Shown here: in pieces, positions 11,498-23,400 of the stretch | Numbering within the stretch: the first letter of the stretch is position 1 | Layout of the letters: each line of letters opens with the position of its first letter | Source: Polytrichum commune | Taxonomy: Eukaryota > Streptophyta > Polytrichopsida > Polytrichales > Polytrichaceae | Reading direction: 5' to 3' | Assembly (NCBI GenBank): GCA_950295325.1 | Contig: OX485808.1 | Coordinates: forward strand, 30,278,527 to 30,338,526 | DNA length: 60,000 bases | Notes under the pieces: model-generated | What the model was told of the DNA's origin: nothing | What the model saw: only the letters and a program-made list of their open reading frames with translations | The model's database searches: none | Translations under genes and position numbers: made by a program

Positions 11498-13081
11498 CTA
11501 TCTACAAGAAAGTAAAGGTATTTTAGGTAGAGCTCTTGTACCTTTGATTGTGAAAGGTTTACTGTCGGAAAGTTTGCCATGAACCTCTCCATCTTTGCAA
11601 GCAATCCATGCGTCCACGTCATTGAGCCACGACATTCCCAAAATGACATCGTATTGACTTCCTGTCCAAACTTCAAAACTTGCAATGGTTTGTATTCCTT
11701 GCAATATGACAAGAACGTCCAACAATCGACAGTCAATCGGGTTTGGCTCACCATTGGGTAAGAAAACCTTACAAGGTTCGGTCTTAGTGACAGGAAATCC
11801 CAATTTTGATGCAAATTTAGACGACATCAAATTATGGGTTGATCCTGAATCAATCAACATAGAAGTTGATTGAGTGCCAATTGACCCTTGAACTTGGAGC
11901 ACCGTAGGTTCAGTCGCTACCCGCTCCTCACACACTGCAGCTGAAACACGAACTATTTCTTTGCCCTTAGACTCCATTGGCGGTTCCACCTCCATTGCCA
12001 ACGTTGCAGACTGCTTTGGACGTTTTCCCGTTGGTCGCAAATATTCTTTAGCCAAATGTCCTGGCTCATGACAATTATAGCACAATCCCTTCTTTCGGTG
12101 TTCTGCTTGATCTTTGTAGGTGAGTTTATTGTTCGGTCGAACGTTGCTTTGTCCCTCTGGACGTGAAAACTTTTGGGACTTCTTCCACTTCCCGAACTTC
12201 TTTTCTCTACTATGATCCTTACGGAAAACATCAAAAGAGAAATTCTTATCTTTCGCTAACTCAACATTTCTAGTCTCAAACGTTAAGGCCATGCTATATG
12301 CTTTTCCAAGCGTATAAGGCTTCAAAGCTTTGACATCAAACTTGATTGAGTTTTGAAGTCCCGTAACGAAAAATATTTGTTTGTCTTTGTCAGACAAATT
12401 CGGAAAATATTCGACTAATTCGTCGAACCTATCTTTGTACTCATGAATTGACAATGTCCCTTGTCTAAGGTCTTTCAAACGCTCTTTCATACTTTGGATA
12501 TGATCGCGTGGTAAAAAATGTTCTAAGAATAATTTCTTGAACTTAGACCATGTTTCCACCGGATCTTTGTTGGCTTCCTCTCTGTCAATTTTAACACGGG
12601 TCCACCAAAGGTGAGCTCATTCTCTCAACAGAAAAGAAACTGCTCTCACTTTCTCCTTGTCTGAAAGTTCCCCCTCAAACAAATTTTCTACCGTTCCTAA
12701 AAACGATAGAACTGCCTCAGGTTTAATGTTGGCTCCCCCTGAAAATGTAGGTGGGTGCACGCTCTTACGGATGTCGTGCAAAAGTGTGTTTTTACCTCTC
12801 TCAAACGTGTAGGATGGGTGAGTAGAAGAAGAAGAAGAGGTAGAACGTGAAGGAGATCTAGCTTTTCTTTTATTCTTTTCACGATCATGTGTATGTTTCT
12901 CCATAGCCATAACGACAGCTTGGGAGATGACATCGAGAACTTGTCTAGGCAAGGGCTCTGGGTCAAGAATCCCTCGGCTTTGAGATTGCTCAAGAGGAGC
13001 ACTACCAAAAGACACCATCGCGCTCAAGGAATTACAACACGGGAAAAAAAATGAAGAATCCCTAAGCACAGTGCTACACAA
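11498..13081 (-). pseudogene. gag-protease, interrupted by an in-frame stop
   Basis: Two ORFs in one frame (12617-13081, 154 codons; 11498-12559, 353 codons) are separated by a TGA at 12617-12619 following SFLLRE, in the middle of the gag capsid-like domain (AHLWW, then WSKFKKLFLEHFLP). A zinc knuckle follows (CYNCHEPGHLAKEY), but the fourth ligand is Tyr instead of Cys (codon at 12041-12043, a G-to-A type change). A retropepsin-like protease with active site LIDSGSTHN comes next, then WLNDVDAW. The frame ends at 11498 where the 2-kb block begins. The start may be 13081 or the next in-frame Met (MVSFGS). Confidence 0.88.
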
Positions 13082-13100
13082 TGCAATTCACGAACACGAC

Positions 13101-13112
13101 GCTCTGATACCA
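13101..13112 (-). promoter_or_regulatory. Primer binding site for initiator Met tRNA
   Basis: On the minus strand it reads TGGTATCAGAGC, the standard plant complement of the initiator tRNA-Met 3' end, four bases inside the 5' LTR. Confidence 0.92.
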
Positions 13113-13116
13113 AAAA

Positions 13117-13471
13117 TGTAACGTACCTTGCTAATCTTTCATGAAAACAATTATTTATTACATAAGCTCACCTCCCAACCTAGAGACACACCATAAAACA
13201 TAATGTGTGTTCTCTTTCCCCCGAGCCATATTTATACATAGTATCTATAAGATACTTTTAGAAGATCCAAGTCTTTCTATACATAGACTGAAGTCTCCTT
13301 GTCTATATTCTTAAATCACTTTCTCTTTTTCTTTCCATAGATAAGAATCATCCAACTTCTCTTCCTTCTCGTCCTTCGATTTCTCATTCATCCACGCTTT
13401 CTAGTCTTGACCGTTCATCCCTGCAATTCATTTCCATCCTCAACAATACGTTTCCCAATTAGTCCATTATA
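13117..13471 (-). repeat. 5' LTR of the chromovirus
   Basis: Direct repeat of 6348-6702 with two C/T differences. On the minus strand this is the upstream LTR, adjacent to the primer binding site, and would contain the promoter. Confidence 0.92.
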
Positions 13472-13476
13472 GTCCC
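13472..13476 (+). repeat. 5-bp target-site duplication of LTR element, right
   Basis: Exact copy of gtccc found at 6343-6347. Confidence 0.8.
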
Positions 13477-14229
13477 CCTTGTGCCCATGGTGTTGCGGGC
13501 ACTCCTCATGGAGAGGTGTGCGACAAAGTAAAAGCACAATAAAAAAAATTGCGGTGTTGACAAAGAAACCATACTTGGTTGTCATTATAGACATAGACAA
13601 CAATGACACATGTGTACGAAAGAAAGACTTCATGTCGAAGTGGACATCGATACCAGAGAGAAACGAAGATGGAATATTTTTGCTTCGCTTCATGTACAAG
13701 CTAAACACCCCTTACAACCAACCCGAGCAGTGGGTGCAAGTAAAGTCATGGGAAATAGAGAACACAAATGGGCAATCAAAGTATATGGTCTTGGATTTAG
13801 GCCAAAAAGAAATACCATGTCAACTATTTAACATATTCATTTTCATTTGACATTCAACCTATATGGACCGGTTGGATACTAACCCTTAACCCTTAATGTC
13901 TTATGCAAGCATAAGATGGTCATGAATACTTCATTATGACCCCTTTGACACCACTTCGGATGATTTCTAGATTGTTCCAACTACTCTTCTTACTCATGTT
14001 CATGTTTATTATGTTCCGCCACATGGATAATTTTGATTCAACAAAGTTAGGTATTTTTTCAATTACTTCAAATATGGGAGTCTGCTCTCAACTACTTTAC
14101 AGTGGAATCGCTCCACAAATGCTTTCTTGACATTTGTCACCTCCAACAAGTTTTGGCATGATATCTTGAATGGTACAAGGTACATGGTATTGAATCCATG
14201 TTTACCATAACATGTTACATATACTTGGT
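13477..14229. other. No gene seen
   Basis: Right flank of the Gypsy insertion. Plus-strand frames at 13479-13850 (123 codons) are open but have no family signature and overlap an equally long open minus-strand frame, so I do not call a gene. Confidence 0.45.
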
Positions 14230-14620
14230 ATGTATGATATTTATTCAAACTAGAACCTTCTTTCAATTCATTCTACATGAACAATCCAATTGGAATCATG
14301 TATATGATGAATGGGATTAATTTCATACAGAGTCAACTTTGATTTTTTGCTGAAAATACCATCGAAATTTCTCAAACCCCATCTATGACATCGAGAGGCT
14401 CAAAATGGACCTCTTAGACATATACAAATTAACGGAAGTGGGCCTACCTCAATTACATGTCTTAATCAAACCTTTGTATTTGAGTGGTATTTGGTTAGGT
14501 GATAACTTTAGATTGGAAATTCAAAAGAAAGGTCACTTAGGTTAGCTGGTTCTTATGAACAAACACCAAAATGGCATGTGTCTTGTTGAAACCATAACTA
14601 CACACACTCAAAAAATACAT
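14230..14620 (+). repeat. Dispersed anonymous repeat, copy 1
   Basis: 'gatgaatggg.ttaatttcatac', 'agtcaactttgatt' and 'accatcgaaatttctcaaacc' recur in order at 39890-40150. The following part ('gtatttgagtggtatttgg', then 'caccaaaatggcatgtgt') resembles 29450-29520. No protein is recognisable. Confidence 0.55.
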
Positions 14621-14639
14621 AACACCCCACCCAACACAA

Positions 14640-14870
14640 ACCACAAATAAAACCCAACCCCCTCACCTCACCCATATACACCACAGACCACATAGGCAAC
14701 TTCTACTACATAACCCACATACACCTCAAATCCCCAAAAATCAAAGTTGCACAATACTACACATGGAATAATGCTACACTCATACTATTAGGTGTGGACA
14801 TAGAATCAAACCCACGCCCATTTACACATATCCTCAAAAACATCCCTCAAGAATACACTCAAAGACAAAA
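14640..14870 (+). pseudogene. LINE ORF N-terminal fragment with a 2A-like motif
   Basis: One plus-strand frame is open from about 14690 to 14877 and reads ...ATLILLGVDIESNPRPF..ILKNIPQEYTQR. The segment DIESNPRP matches the consensus D(V/I)ExNPGP of 2A-like translational-recoding peptides, with Gly changed to Arg, and follows a hydrophobic stretch as in LINE ORFs that carry 2A motifs at the N-terminus. It is in the same orientation as the endonuclease fragment that resumes near 16990. I infer that it is the start of that LINE, separated by an opposite-strand LINE fragment. Confidence 0.5.
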
Positions 14871-16830
14871 ACAAGAAAAGAAAAAATAACACATGTAGCT
14901 AGGTACCGGCATGAATGTGAGCCCGTTGACCTAATAATGATCGCGGTTGTCCGTGATGCAACTTAACGTATTTTACCTCTTTGAAGAAGTGGGCTCTAGT
15001 GGTGTGTTAGTAGTATCCAAATTCATCAAGGTGGGGGGGGGGGTGTTTGTTTATTGTCAAATTTTCTTTTGTTTAGGACAAGGTATGTGAGGTATTTGAT
15101 GGCATTTTGGTGTATATTTTTCATGAGAGTTTTAATGTTCAATTTTGGGATTTTAAGGTTGGTAGGTTTATCAATTGAGTGTTCATGTATAGCCCCTCCT
15201 ACTCTAGTTGTGATAGTAATGGGGGTTGGTTTTCCAGCCATTGTTTTGTAGGTTGTGAATTAGTGGATCATATTTGGTATGTTTACGTGTGACAGCTTGG
15301 TTGGGGAATATGTCATGATAGTATGTGAATTCAATGAGTTGAACTGTGAGTGTCGGGGAGGGTGCGATTGGTGTTTGTGTTTGGTTCCGGGCTCCTATTA
15401 TACAGAGGATGTCTAGCCTTAGTTTAACATGGCATTGGCAGGCTAATTATGAGCATACGCATTTGAGGAGCCACTTTGGGATTGTTTGTTATGGTGGTTT
15501 GTTGTTGAAAGTGTTTGCATTGGTCAATGTGAGGAACCTTGTGTTTTTGTTGGTTTGTAGCGTTTGGGTGATGAGGTGTACTACTTTGTTATGTCGTGCA
15601 ATTCTTAGGCCTTTTAAGTATGGGTGTTCACATGTCGATAATAGGTGTGGCCATGTGTCTCTATCATTACTATGGCATTGTGTGAAGTTGGGGTTTTGAT
15701 GTGTGAGGGGCCATAATATATTCTTCTTGTAGTTACCCATGTACTAGGCATATCTGAATTTTGGAGTCTTAGTAATTTGAGCATCCGTCACACTCTCATT
15801 TTTCTAGAAGTGGTTAGAAAGTTTATAATTTATTTGAGTATTGGATAGCCATTTGTTCACGTGTGGGAATTTGTGTTTGGTTGTTATAGATTCTCAATTT
15901 CTATGTTCTTCTGTTGTGAATGTGTGAATGTTGTGGATGGCCCTGTCGTGTGTGGCCGTTGGGTAGCTTGCTAGCCAGTAGGGGTGGGGTGGGTGTGTGT
16001 ATACGGGGTGTTGTGGTTGGTTTTTCCTTAAGTACTCTTTCATTGGCTAGTGTATTGGGAATTTCATTTATGGCATTGCATGAATGTGCGCGCACTTTGT
16101 GGATGTGGATTATGTGTGGGGTCCAATATATTTGTTTTATGACTTCGACTATTAGTAATTTGTTTAGGTGGTGATGTTATGATGTTGGGTGCTGAATGTG
16201 GTTATTGATTAAAAATATGCTATTGAGGCTATATGTAAATATGTACGTGTTTAGTTGGGTATTTTGTGTGGCTTTGATGGCAATGAGTATTGCATTAAGC
16301 TCTGTGCGTAGGATGTCTTGGTAGCTTGGAAGTCTTTATGATATTTTAATGTTGTTGTTGGGGTTGTATATTCATGATCCGGCCATAATTCCCACTATTT
16401 GGCCTTAGGAGTTTTTGGTGGGTGGGATGAATGATCCATCCGTGTATATGCATTGTTTTGGGCAAACTTTAAGGGGGGTTGGATGTGGTTGTATTTGGAT
16501 GGTAGTGGGGTTGTGAGGGTGTTTATAGGGGTGGGGGTTTTTGGTTTTGGGGGCATTTTTCTATGTGTTAGAGAATTTGACAAAGTAGTGTGTGGGGGTA
16601 GGTTTGATGGGGTATGTGTCTATATGGGTGTTGTTTTCTGTAGGACGTTTGTAGTTCATGTGGGGTTTGTAAATTTGATGGGAGGTTTATTTGGTTGTGT
16701 ATGCATGTTATTGTTAGCAATGGTTCTACTCATAAAAAGTAATGACATAAACAATACTTCATACCAAATTTGGGAAATTTGGAAATTTGGAATTATTTCT
16801 CTATTGGAAAATTTGTTGGCATGAACCACC
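14871..16830 (-). mobile_element. Degenerate LINE, 3' half (RNase H and Zn knuckle)
   Basis: The minus strand encodes the same protein region as 20611-22680 plus. The best stretch (15489-15740) contains a zinc-binding C-terminus, CHSNDRDTWPHLLSTCEHP, followed by IARHNKVVHLI. Upstream, 15901-16095 carries a decayed version of the RNase H end (NEIPNTLANE). The 3' UTR ends in a T-rich string near 14875, matching the plus copy. Several stops and frameshifts make it non-functional. The plus-strand ORFs here are its shadows. Confidence 0.72.
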
Positions 16831-16989
16831 CAACCACAAGACAAGATTAAAGACCTTTACTCTTGCGCAAGAGCCCTTTACATACCTCCCCACCATGCCC
16901 AGTTGTCTTAAGTTTAATCAAAGTAAAAGCATGTTCATTATCAGCAAATATAATGAACTATGTGTTTTTACTTTAAACTCATTCTAGAC

Positions 16990-19065
16990 TACCTTTATCT
17001 TAGTTCTAGTCAACATGTACCAATAATGGCCCGTGTAACATATATAAAAAAAATCCAAGACAAAATCATATACAACAACTCTAACAACACACAAACACAA
17101 ACACAACCGATACTTCGGACCCACCTCGGCTAGCATACTAGCAACGATACCCAAATTTATACACACAAATGAAAACCTTACCGAAGTCCCAACCCCCAAC
17201 TCAATATTGCCATACCTCCAAGCAATTTTAATCAATAACAAACCCATAACACCCATACTCATTTTAAATATGTACATGCCAACACACCTCCAAGATACAC
17301 ACCTCATACAAAAAATCCAAAGTCATATCCAAACATTAGTAAATCAACACCCAAAACACCAAACTATCCTAGCATGTGATTTATCGGGACATACTACTAA
17401 AGGGCAGATCATCCAATGGCATACTATCTCTCCAAACTTAAACAACAATCCTGCACAAGATCACCCATCGCCATAAGACTCTTCCTACTAGAAAGAGAAT
17501 ACAAAATACACACCACCACTACAAACCGCGTATTCCCCATCAAAAAGACCCCACTAGAGCAAGCATGGAGATCCAACCCGACATACGCCAACCTCACATA
17601 TAATGCAAAGACAAAATCCCAACAATGCCTAGATAAACTATACACATACGGCATCACAATGCTACCACAAATCCAAAACAAAGAGACTATAGCCATACTA
17701 ACCCCGGAGTAATTCCAAACCACATACAAACACGCGCCCAAAATCATAAAAGATGCATTACAACAAGCCCATTCACTATTCCTTCCCTTGCCAACACTCA
17801 CACCCCATCGGAACCACCCACAAGCAACACAACGCACACCCGCAACCATCGCACATGACCTAAACACCCCACCACAACCCATACTAGGGCAAACAATCCA
17901 CGCCATAATTAATGAAAAAACCACCACCAAAAAAGATAATTGGGGGGCGCAAGCCATCAAAAGAAACGTACCTATGCCAATGGCAAACCCCAAGAGGAGC
18001 CACACAACAATGGCGCATAGAGGAAGACCTCTTGCAGCTAGACACATACTACTAGACCACAATTTACTACTTATAACACAATACCATATGAAGGCTCTAA
18101 AACAAAAAAAACCACCCAAACCTACACTACATACCTCAACCATACCCAAACAAAGGTCAACAAATTCATACACCCCCCACTAAAAATCACCAACCTCAAG
18201 TTATCCACACAAGAGTGCAACCCGGACAAGGATATCCTCACAAATAAACCAACCCTACAAATACAAGATGCAAAGTCCCACATATACGACCAATGCATAA
18301 ACAACATGGCCACCATCACAACAACAAAAACTCCATTAAATATGGAACCGATACTCCCATATTAACCTCCCGCACCTAACCAACTTCCTAAAACCCCAAC
18401 CACAAGCCTTTAAAACTGATGAAATATATGGCTTATACAAAGATACATAACTATATTCCCCAAGAAAAAACCAAAAAATATACAACCCAACAACAACCAC
18501 CATACGCTACATCTGGAAATCACCAAACTACTAATAGATCCCTTCAAAAGCATGCGTTCATACTACTCCTCCCCACTTACTTGTCCCATCCAACTCACAC
18601 AATACAATTCACCCCACAGCCATGACATAATATTCGTCTCCTTGGGCCATGTATAATCCTCCAGATGGGAAGGAATAGGCCTAGCGTATCCCACAGACCA
18701 CAACACAACCCTAGAAGCCATCCACTAGGCTAGAATGGCAACCAAAGAAGACGCCCACACAATCACCATCCTAATAATCAACCGCAATGACTAGACATCA
18801 CAACAACTCCCAATCACCACACACGTAGACATACATATAATAGCAACCATCCCACCCCACGCTATACATTATGACCCCACACCATAATGGACAAAATACT
18901 ACAAACGCATAGAACCATCCTTGACATCAATAATATATGCATACATAACCAAGTAAATCTCACAACAAACTTACAAACCCCACACAAACTACAACAATTC
19001 CTAAAGACCACAATGAACATACACGTAGACACTGTGAGCCCAAAAGCATGTGCCCACATGTGTCT
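16990..19065 (+). mobile_element. Degenerate LINE, endonuclease part
   Basis: The plus-strand frame at 17207-17476 shows an APE-type endonuclease core: ILILNMYMPTHLQD (the NxYxPT motif), then a helical stretch and ILACDLSGH, where GDFN is expected. Open pieces continue at 17416-17712 and 17788-18183. The strand is unusually rich in A and C, with many TAG and TAA stops. I could not find a reverse-transcriptase YxDD box. The 249-codon minus-strand ORF at 17424-18173 is an antisense shadow. Confidence 0.6.
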
Positions 19066-20610
19066 TAAGTTTAGAATTGATTAAGGCTCGAGTTGGGATA
19101 GCTTATTATTTTATTAAAACATAAAAAGAGTGAAGCTTGGTTCCCGTGGAAAGAATTGAGTTTAAAGTTAGATTGGTGTGGAAGTTATCGTTAATTCCCT
19201 GAGAATTGAACCGTGAGCTTAATTGTTAGGGGGAGAAATTAGGATTAAGGGCGGAGCGATGGTTAGAGGGTTGAATGATTGATGTAGTTTAAAAGGGTTA
19301 GCGGGTTAAATGAGTGATGTTGTTTTTACTGATCTTGGGTTAGTGTATGAAAATTGAACATGCTGGCTTGAACCGGCTTGGGCAAGGGTAGATCAGTTAA
19401 TTGGCCATTATGGGCATGGCTACTGGTAGTTTAGGGGTGATGTCACTGTGACCTAGGGAAAGGCGGATCCAGGGAACTAAAGTTCGGTGGCTGGGCCTGT
19501 TGCGGCTCCCTTCTTCGAGTTCATTTCTTTCTTCTTCGACAATAAGGCGAGGGAGGCAGATCCCTTGCGGCTAGCGAGCTCGTAAGGGGGAGAAGGCATA
19601 ATGTGAGAAAGATGGGCTGAGTTTGTGAGCGGTTGAGGAAAGAGGGGTAATGGCTGCAATACCGCAACTTGAGCAAGCCTGGAGGGAGACTCAAGACGTT
19701 GTTGTGAGCTCCAGTTTGCAGGGAGGTCGAGCCTCAGTTTTTGATGTATTTAAGCGATCAATGCTAGGCGGGAGGCTGGGAATTTGAATTCAGGGAAATG
19801 CTGCTAACTGAAATGGGTAGAGAGTGAAGGCAACGCTGGAAATACCCGACTTTTGCCGCAATCAGGCAGTTAGATTTCTTTTGACCTGCAGAATTCTCAC
19901 TTAGTTGCAGACTGCGCTCTTGGACGCAGCAGTCACGAATCATCTCCGAAGGCAAGCTAAATTGCGCACGTCACATATTGGATGGAAGGTAAAGGTCAGC
20001 GCTTGAAGGGGGATAGGCTGGGGACTCAAGAGGGGATGGGACCAGGGCATTTCGGCCGCATACCAATAAGGAGGGTGCCGCAGAGCAATGAACAATTCAA
20101 GCGAGCAGCAATCACCGAACTTCAGACTCAGTGGTGGTCGCTGGAGGGAGCCCGTTGCCCATGACGGGCAATGACGGGTGAACATAGGCGGTGAACAACG
20201 CAAAATTTCGGGCAACCTGTTAGGTTATGGTTCTCCGAAGAGGGGTTTTCAAGGACTGGTGACTAGTGGGCATTGGGGAAAGTAGTTAGTTTTGCAAAGG
20301 AAGGGGTAGGGAACAAGGAAGCGGGGAGAAAAGGGGTGGTTTCTAGCCCCCAACCCTACCTTGCTCAATGCATTGGGATTTGGGGAATTAAATGTGGGTA
20401 AAAAAATGCAATGATCTCAAGTATGGGAACATTAGAGTAGGGATGGAGAGCATTTATCAATGCTTGTATCTCAAGTCTTGAAATAAAATGTTACTTGTGA
20501 TGTTGCAATGGGACGAGTAATTATTGTTGTGCAACCACATTCACAACGCTAAATAGGTAATGTGAGCCACAAGCTCTCACCCGGACTACGACGCATAAGG
20601 GTGGGGGTTT
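19066..20610 (+). mobile_element. 1.5-kb repeat inserted in the LINE, copy 1
   Basis: This block breaks the LINE and has a different, G-rich plus strand. The same sequence occurs in reverse at 26740-28265: shared landmarks are 'aaaaagagtgaagctt' near 19120 (complement near 28240) and the exact 16-mer ACCCGGACTACGACGC at 20579-20594 (complement at 26813-26828), followed by a similar 'aagggtggrg' string. No ORF is convincing. It could be a solo LTR or other non-coding transposon; exact ends are uncertain. Confidence 0.55.
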
Positions 20611-22680
20611 AGGGCTGACAGACACATACCCCATTAAACCAAACCCCTCACACACCCATGTTAAATTCTCCGAAGCATGGAAAGATGCCACCAAAACAAA
20701 CACCCCCATCCCAATAAACACCCCTACTAGCCAAATACAACCACATCCATCCCCTTAAATACCACCCACAACATTGAATTTACACATATGACACATTTAT
20801 CCCACCCACCATAAACTTTGAAGGCCAAATAGAGGGCAATACAACCATATCAAGAATCTATAACCCCAACAACAACACACAAATAGGAGAGTGATTCCCA
20901 AGCTACCAAAACATCTTGCAAGCATGACTTAACACAATACTCATTGCTATCAAAACCTTACAAACCACCCAACTAAACATACGCATATTTACAAACAACC
21001 TAAATATCATATTCTTAATCAACAATCACATACATCACCCGACATCCCAACATCATCACCCCAAAAAACTAATAATACCAGCAATTGTACACAAAATATA
21101 CTAGACCCCACACACAATTCACATCCATAACGTACGCGACACTCGGGCATTACTGGAAATGAAATAGTTGACACACTAGCCAACAAAGGAATACTTAAAG
21201 AAAAACCGACCACCACCCCACACATACACACGGCTCCCTACTAGCTAGCAAGTTGCCCAACAACTACACATGATGGAGCCATCGCAACCTTCACACATTC
21301 GTAGCAAAAGAACATGGAAATTGTGAAACTGAAACAACCAAAACCAAATTCCCATACATGGACAAATGGTTATCCAACACTCAAATAAACCAAAAACTCT
21401 CCAACCACTTTTGGAAAAATGAAAACGTAACAGATGCCCAAATCACCCAAAAGTTCAAATTCAGATACGCACAATACGTGGGTAGCCACATGATGAATAT
21501 ATGTTGGCCCCTTACACATCAAAACCCCAATTGCACATTGTGTTAGCACAATGACAAAGACACACGGCTCCCTGCTAGCTAGCAAGTTGCCCAACAACTA
21601 CACATGATGAAGCCATCGCAACCTTCGCACCTTCGTAGCAAAAGAACACGGAAATTGTGAAACTGAAACAACCAAAACCAAATTCCCATACATGGACAAA
21701 TGGTTATCCAACACTCAAATAAACCAAAAACTCTCCAACCACTTTTGGAAAAATGGAAACGTAACAGATGCCCAAATCACCCAGAAGTTCAAATTTGGAT
21801 ACGCACAATACGTGGGTAGCCACATGATGAATATCTGCTGGCCCCTTACACATCAAAACCCCAATTGCACATTGTGTTAGCACAATGACAAAGACACATG
21901 GCCCCACCTTCTATCAACATGCGAACACCCATACTTAAAAGGCCTAAGAATCACACGACACAATAAAGGAGTACACCTCATTACACTACAAGCTAACAAA
22001 AACACCCGGTTCTTCACATTGATCAATGCAGGCAACCTTAACAACAAACCACCCAAACAAACAATCCTAGACTAGTTATTTAAGTGTACATGTTCCCAAA
22101 TAATATGCCTATGCCAAGCCAAATTACGACCAAACATTCTATGCATAATCGGCGTACCAAACCACACACAAATACCAATATCACCCTCCCCCACACTCAC
22201 AATCCAACTCATTGAATTCACATATTGTCACGATAGATACCCCGATCATGCCCTCACACACAAACACATTAAATACGACCCTCTAATCAAAACCTTACAA
22301 AACAATGGATGGAAAACCAACTTCCTCATTACCATCACAATTGGAGTTAGAGGCACCATACACAAACACTCCATTAACAAACTTAACAATCTAAAACTCC
22401 CAAAACCAACCATTAAAACCCTCATGAAGAATATACACCAAAATGCCATCAAATACCTCACAAGCCTCGTCCTAAACACAAGAAAACTTGAAAACAAACA
22501 AATTGCCCCCCCACCCCAAACACGCACACAATGAAATGGGAAAACATATACAAACACATGAGTCCACTCACGGACAACCGTGATCAGCACTAGGTTAATG
22601 GGCTCACATTCACGCCAACACCTAGTTACGGGCGTTACTTTTTCTTTTTCTTTTTTGTGTTGTTGGATTTGGAATATGTG
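20611..22680 (+). mobile_element. Degenerate LINE, RNase H, Zn knuckle and 3' UTR
   Basis: An RNase H domain is readable on the plus strand: IYTYDTFIPPT near 20775 (from YTDGS), then LIAIKTLQTTQLNIRIFTNNLN near 20950, then HSGITGNEIVDTLANKG near 21140. After it come CTLC...DTWPHLLSTCEHP and GLRIARHN (21535-21970), as in RNase H-bearing LINEs. The 3' UTR ends in T-rich sequence at 22627-22660, paralleling the minus copy at 14875. It contains a 334-bp tandem duplication. Numerous stops show that it is dead. Confidence 0.72.
21231..21898 (+). repeat. 334-bp tandem duplication inside the LINE
   Basis: Units 21231-21564 and 21565-21898 are nearly identical (for example, the 62-codon frames at 21358 and 21692 differ at only two residues). 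The opposite-strand LINE copy has this segment once, so this is a local, fairly recent duplication. Confidence 0.85.
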
Positions 22681-22955
22681 CATAGTATGTAGAGATCTTT
22701 ATATGCTTTGTAATGTACACAATTAAGAGGGCCTATGTGATCCCTTAAAATGAAAAATCAATTTTACTTTGATCTTTGATAAGTTTTGGAACTCAACCCT
22801 GCTTTTGGAACTTTAAATGGTAATGTTTGTGATAACGCAATTGTTAACTAGATGAGATATTTCCCATTTAATCCAACAACCAAACTTGCATGTGGATTGC
22901 AAAGTGCCCACACTAGGGCCACTTTTCCTTGGGACCACTACACCAATTAAGAAAT
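22681..22955. other. No gene seen
   Basis: Short AT-rich spacer after the LINE 3' end, with no ORF or repeat identified. Confidence 0.5.
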
Positions 22956-22959
22956 CTAG

Positions 22960-23400
22960 TGTCAAATGCTATTTAGAGTTACTCAACGCTCTAAGTTGTT
23001 ACAAAGAGTGGATGGTTTTCGCAAGTAAAGTCGTTTATGGTTAGCATTGTCCAAACAACTTAGTTGAGCTTTGCTACATAGATTATCCCAATTAGTGCGT
23101 GTTACTATTTGAAATTACGCAGTGCAATAACAACTTACTCATGAATTCGATATTCACTAACGAAAGTTCAATAGTGTTGTTCAGATAGAATATTGCAATC
23201 TCATTAAATTATTATCACATTGCGTGACTCCGCATAGGAACCCACACTAATTGGGATAACCAGTGTGGTAGGAAAGGAATTGTATCGGAAACATTTAATA
23301 GCCTTGCATGACTCTGAATAGTATGGGACATTTAAAAACCCATAAACAGTGCAGGGACTCCAACAAGGCCAAGCTATATATTGTATTGTCCCGGGTTTGC
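22960..23400 (+). repeat. Dispersed repeat carrying MITE copy A
   Basis: Colinear with 40155-40600: 'actcaa.gctctaa.ttgt.acaaagagtgga' at the start, 'gagctttgctacatagattat' in the middle, and 'tagccttgcatgactctgaatagtatgg' at the end. Non-coding. Confidence 0.7.
23081..23261. mobile_element. MITE copy A (gattatcccaatt family)
   Basis: Starts gattatcccaattagtg and ends cactaattgggataacc, with inverted homology continuing for about 50 bp (gtgttactatt..aaattacgcagtgcaataac against its complement). Length is 181 bp. Related copies lie at 37311-37514 and 40275-40484. Confidence 0.65.

Larger units (their letters stand above)
6348..13471 (-). mobile_element. Ty3/Gypsy chromovirus LTR retrotransposon, defective
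   Basis: The 7,124-bp element is bounded by 355-bp direct LTRs and a gtccc duplication and reads on the minus strand. Order in sense direction: 5' LTR, primer site, gag, protease, a 2-kb non-coding block, reverse transcriptase, RNase H remnant, integrase, chromodomain, polypurine tract, 3' LTR. RT before integrase places it in Ty3/Gypsy; the C-terminal chromodomain makes it a chromovirus. Visible defects are an in-frame stop in gag, a lost zinc-knuckle cysteine, the 2-kb block, deletion of most of RNase H with a frame change, and a stop after integrase. The LTRs differ at only two positions (both C/T), so insertion looks recent although the interior cannot encode a working polyprotein; it was probably moved in trans. 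Confidence 0.93.

Noticed and set aside
17424-18173. 249-codon minus-strand ORF with hydrophobic, membrane-protein-like sequence
   Set aside because: It lies exactly antisense to the LINE endonuclease-linker frame, whose AC-rich plus strand forces G/T-rich hydrophobic codons on the minus strand.
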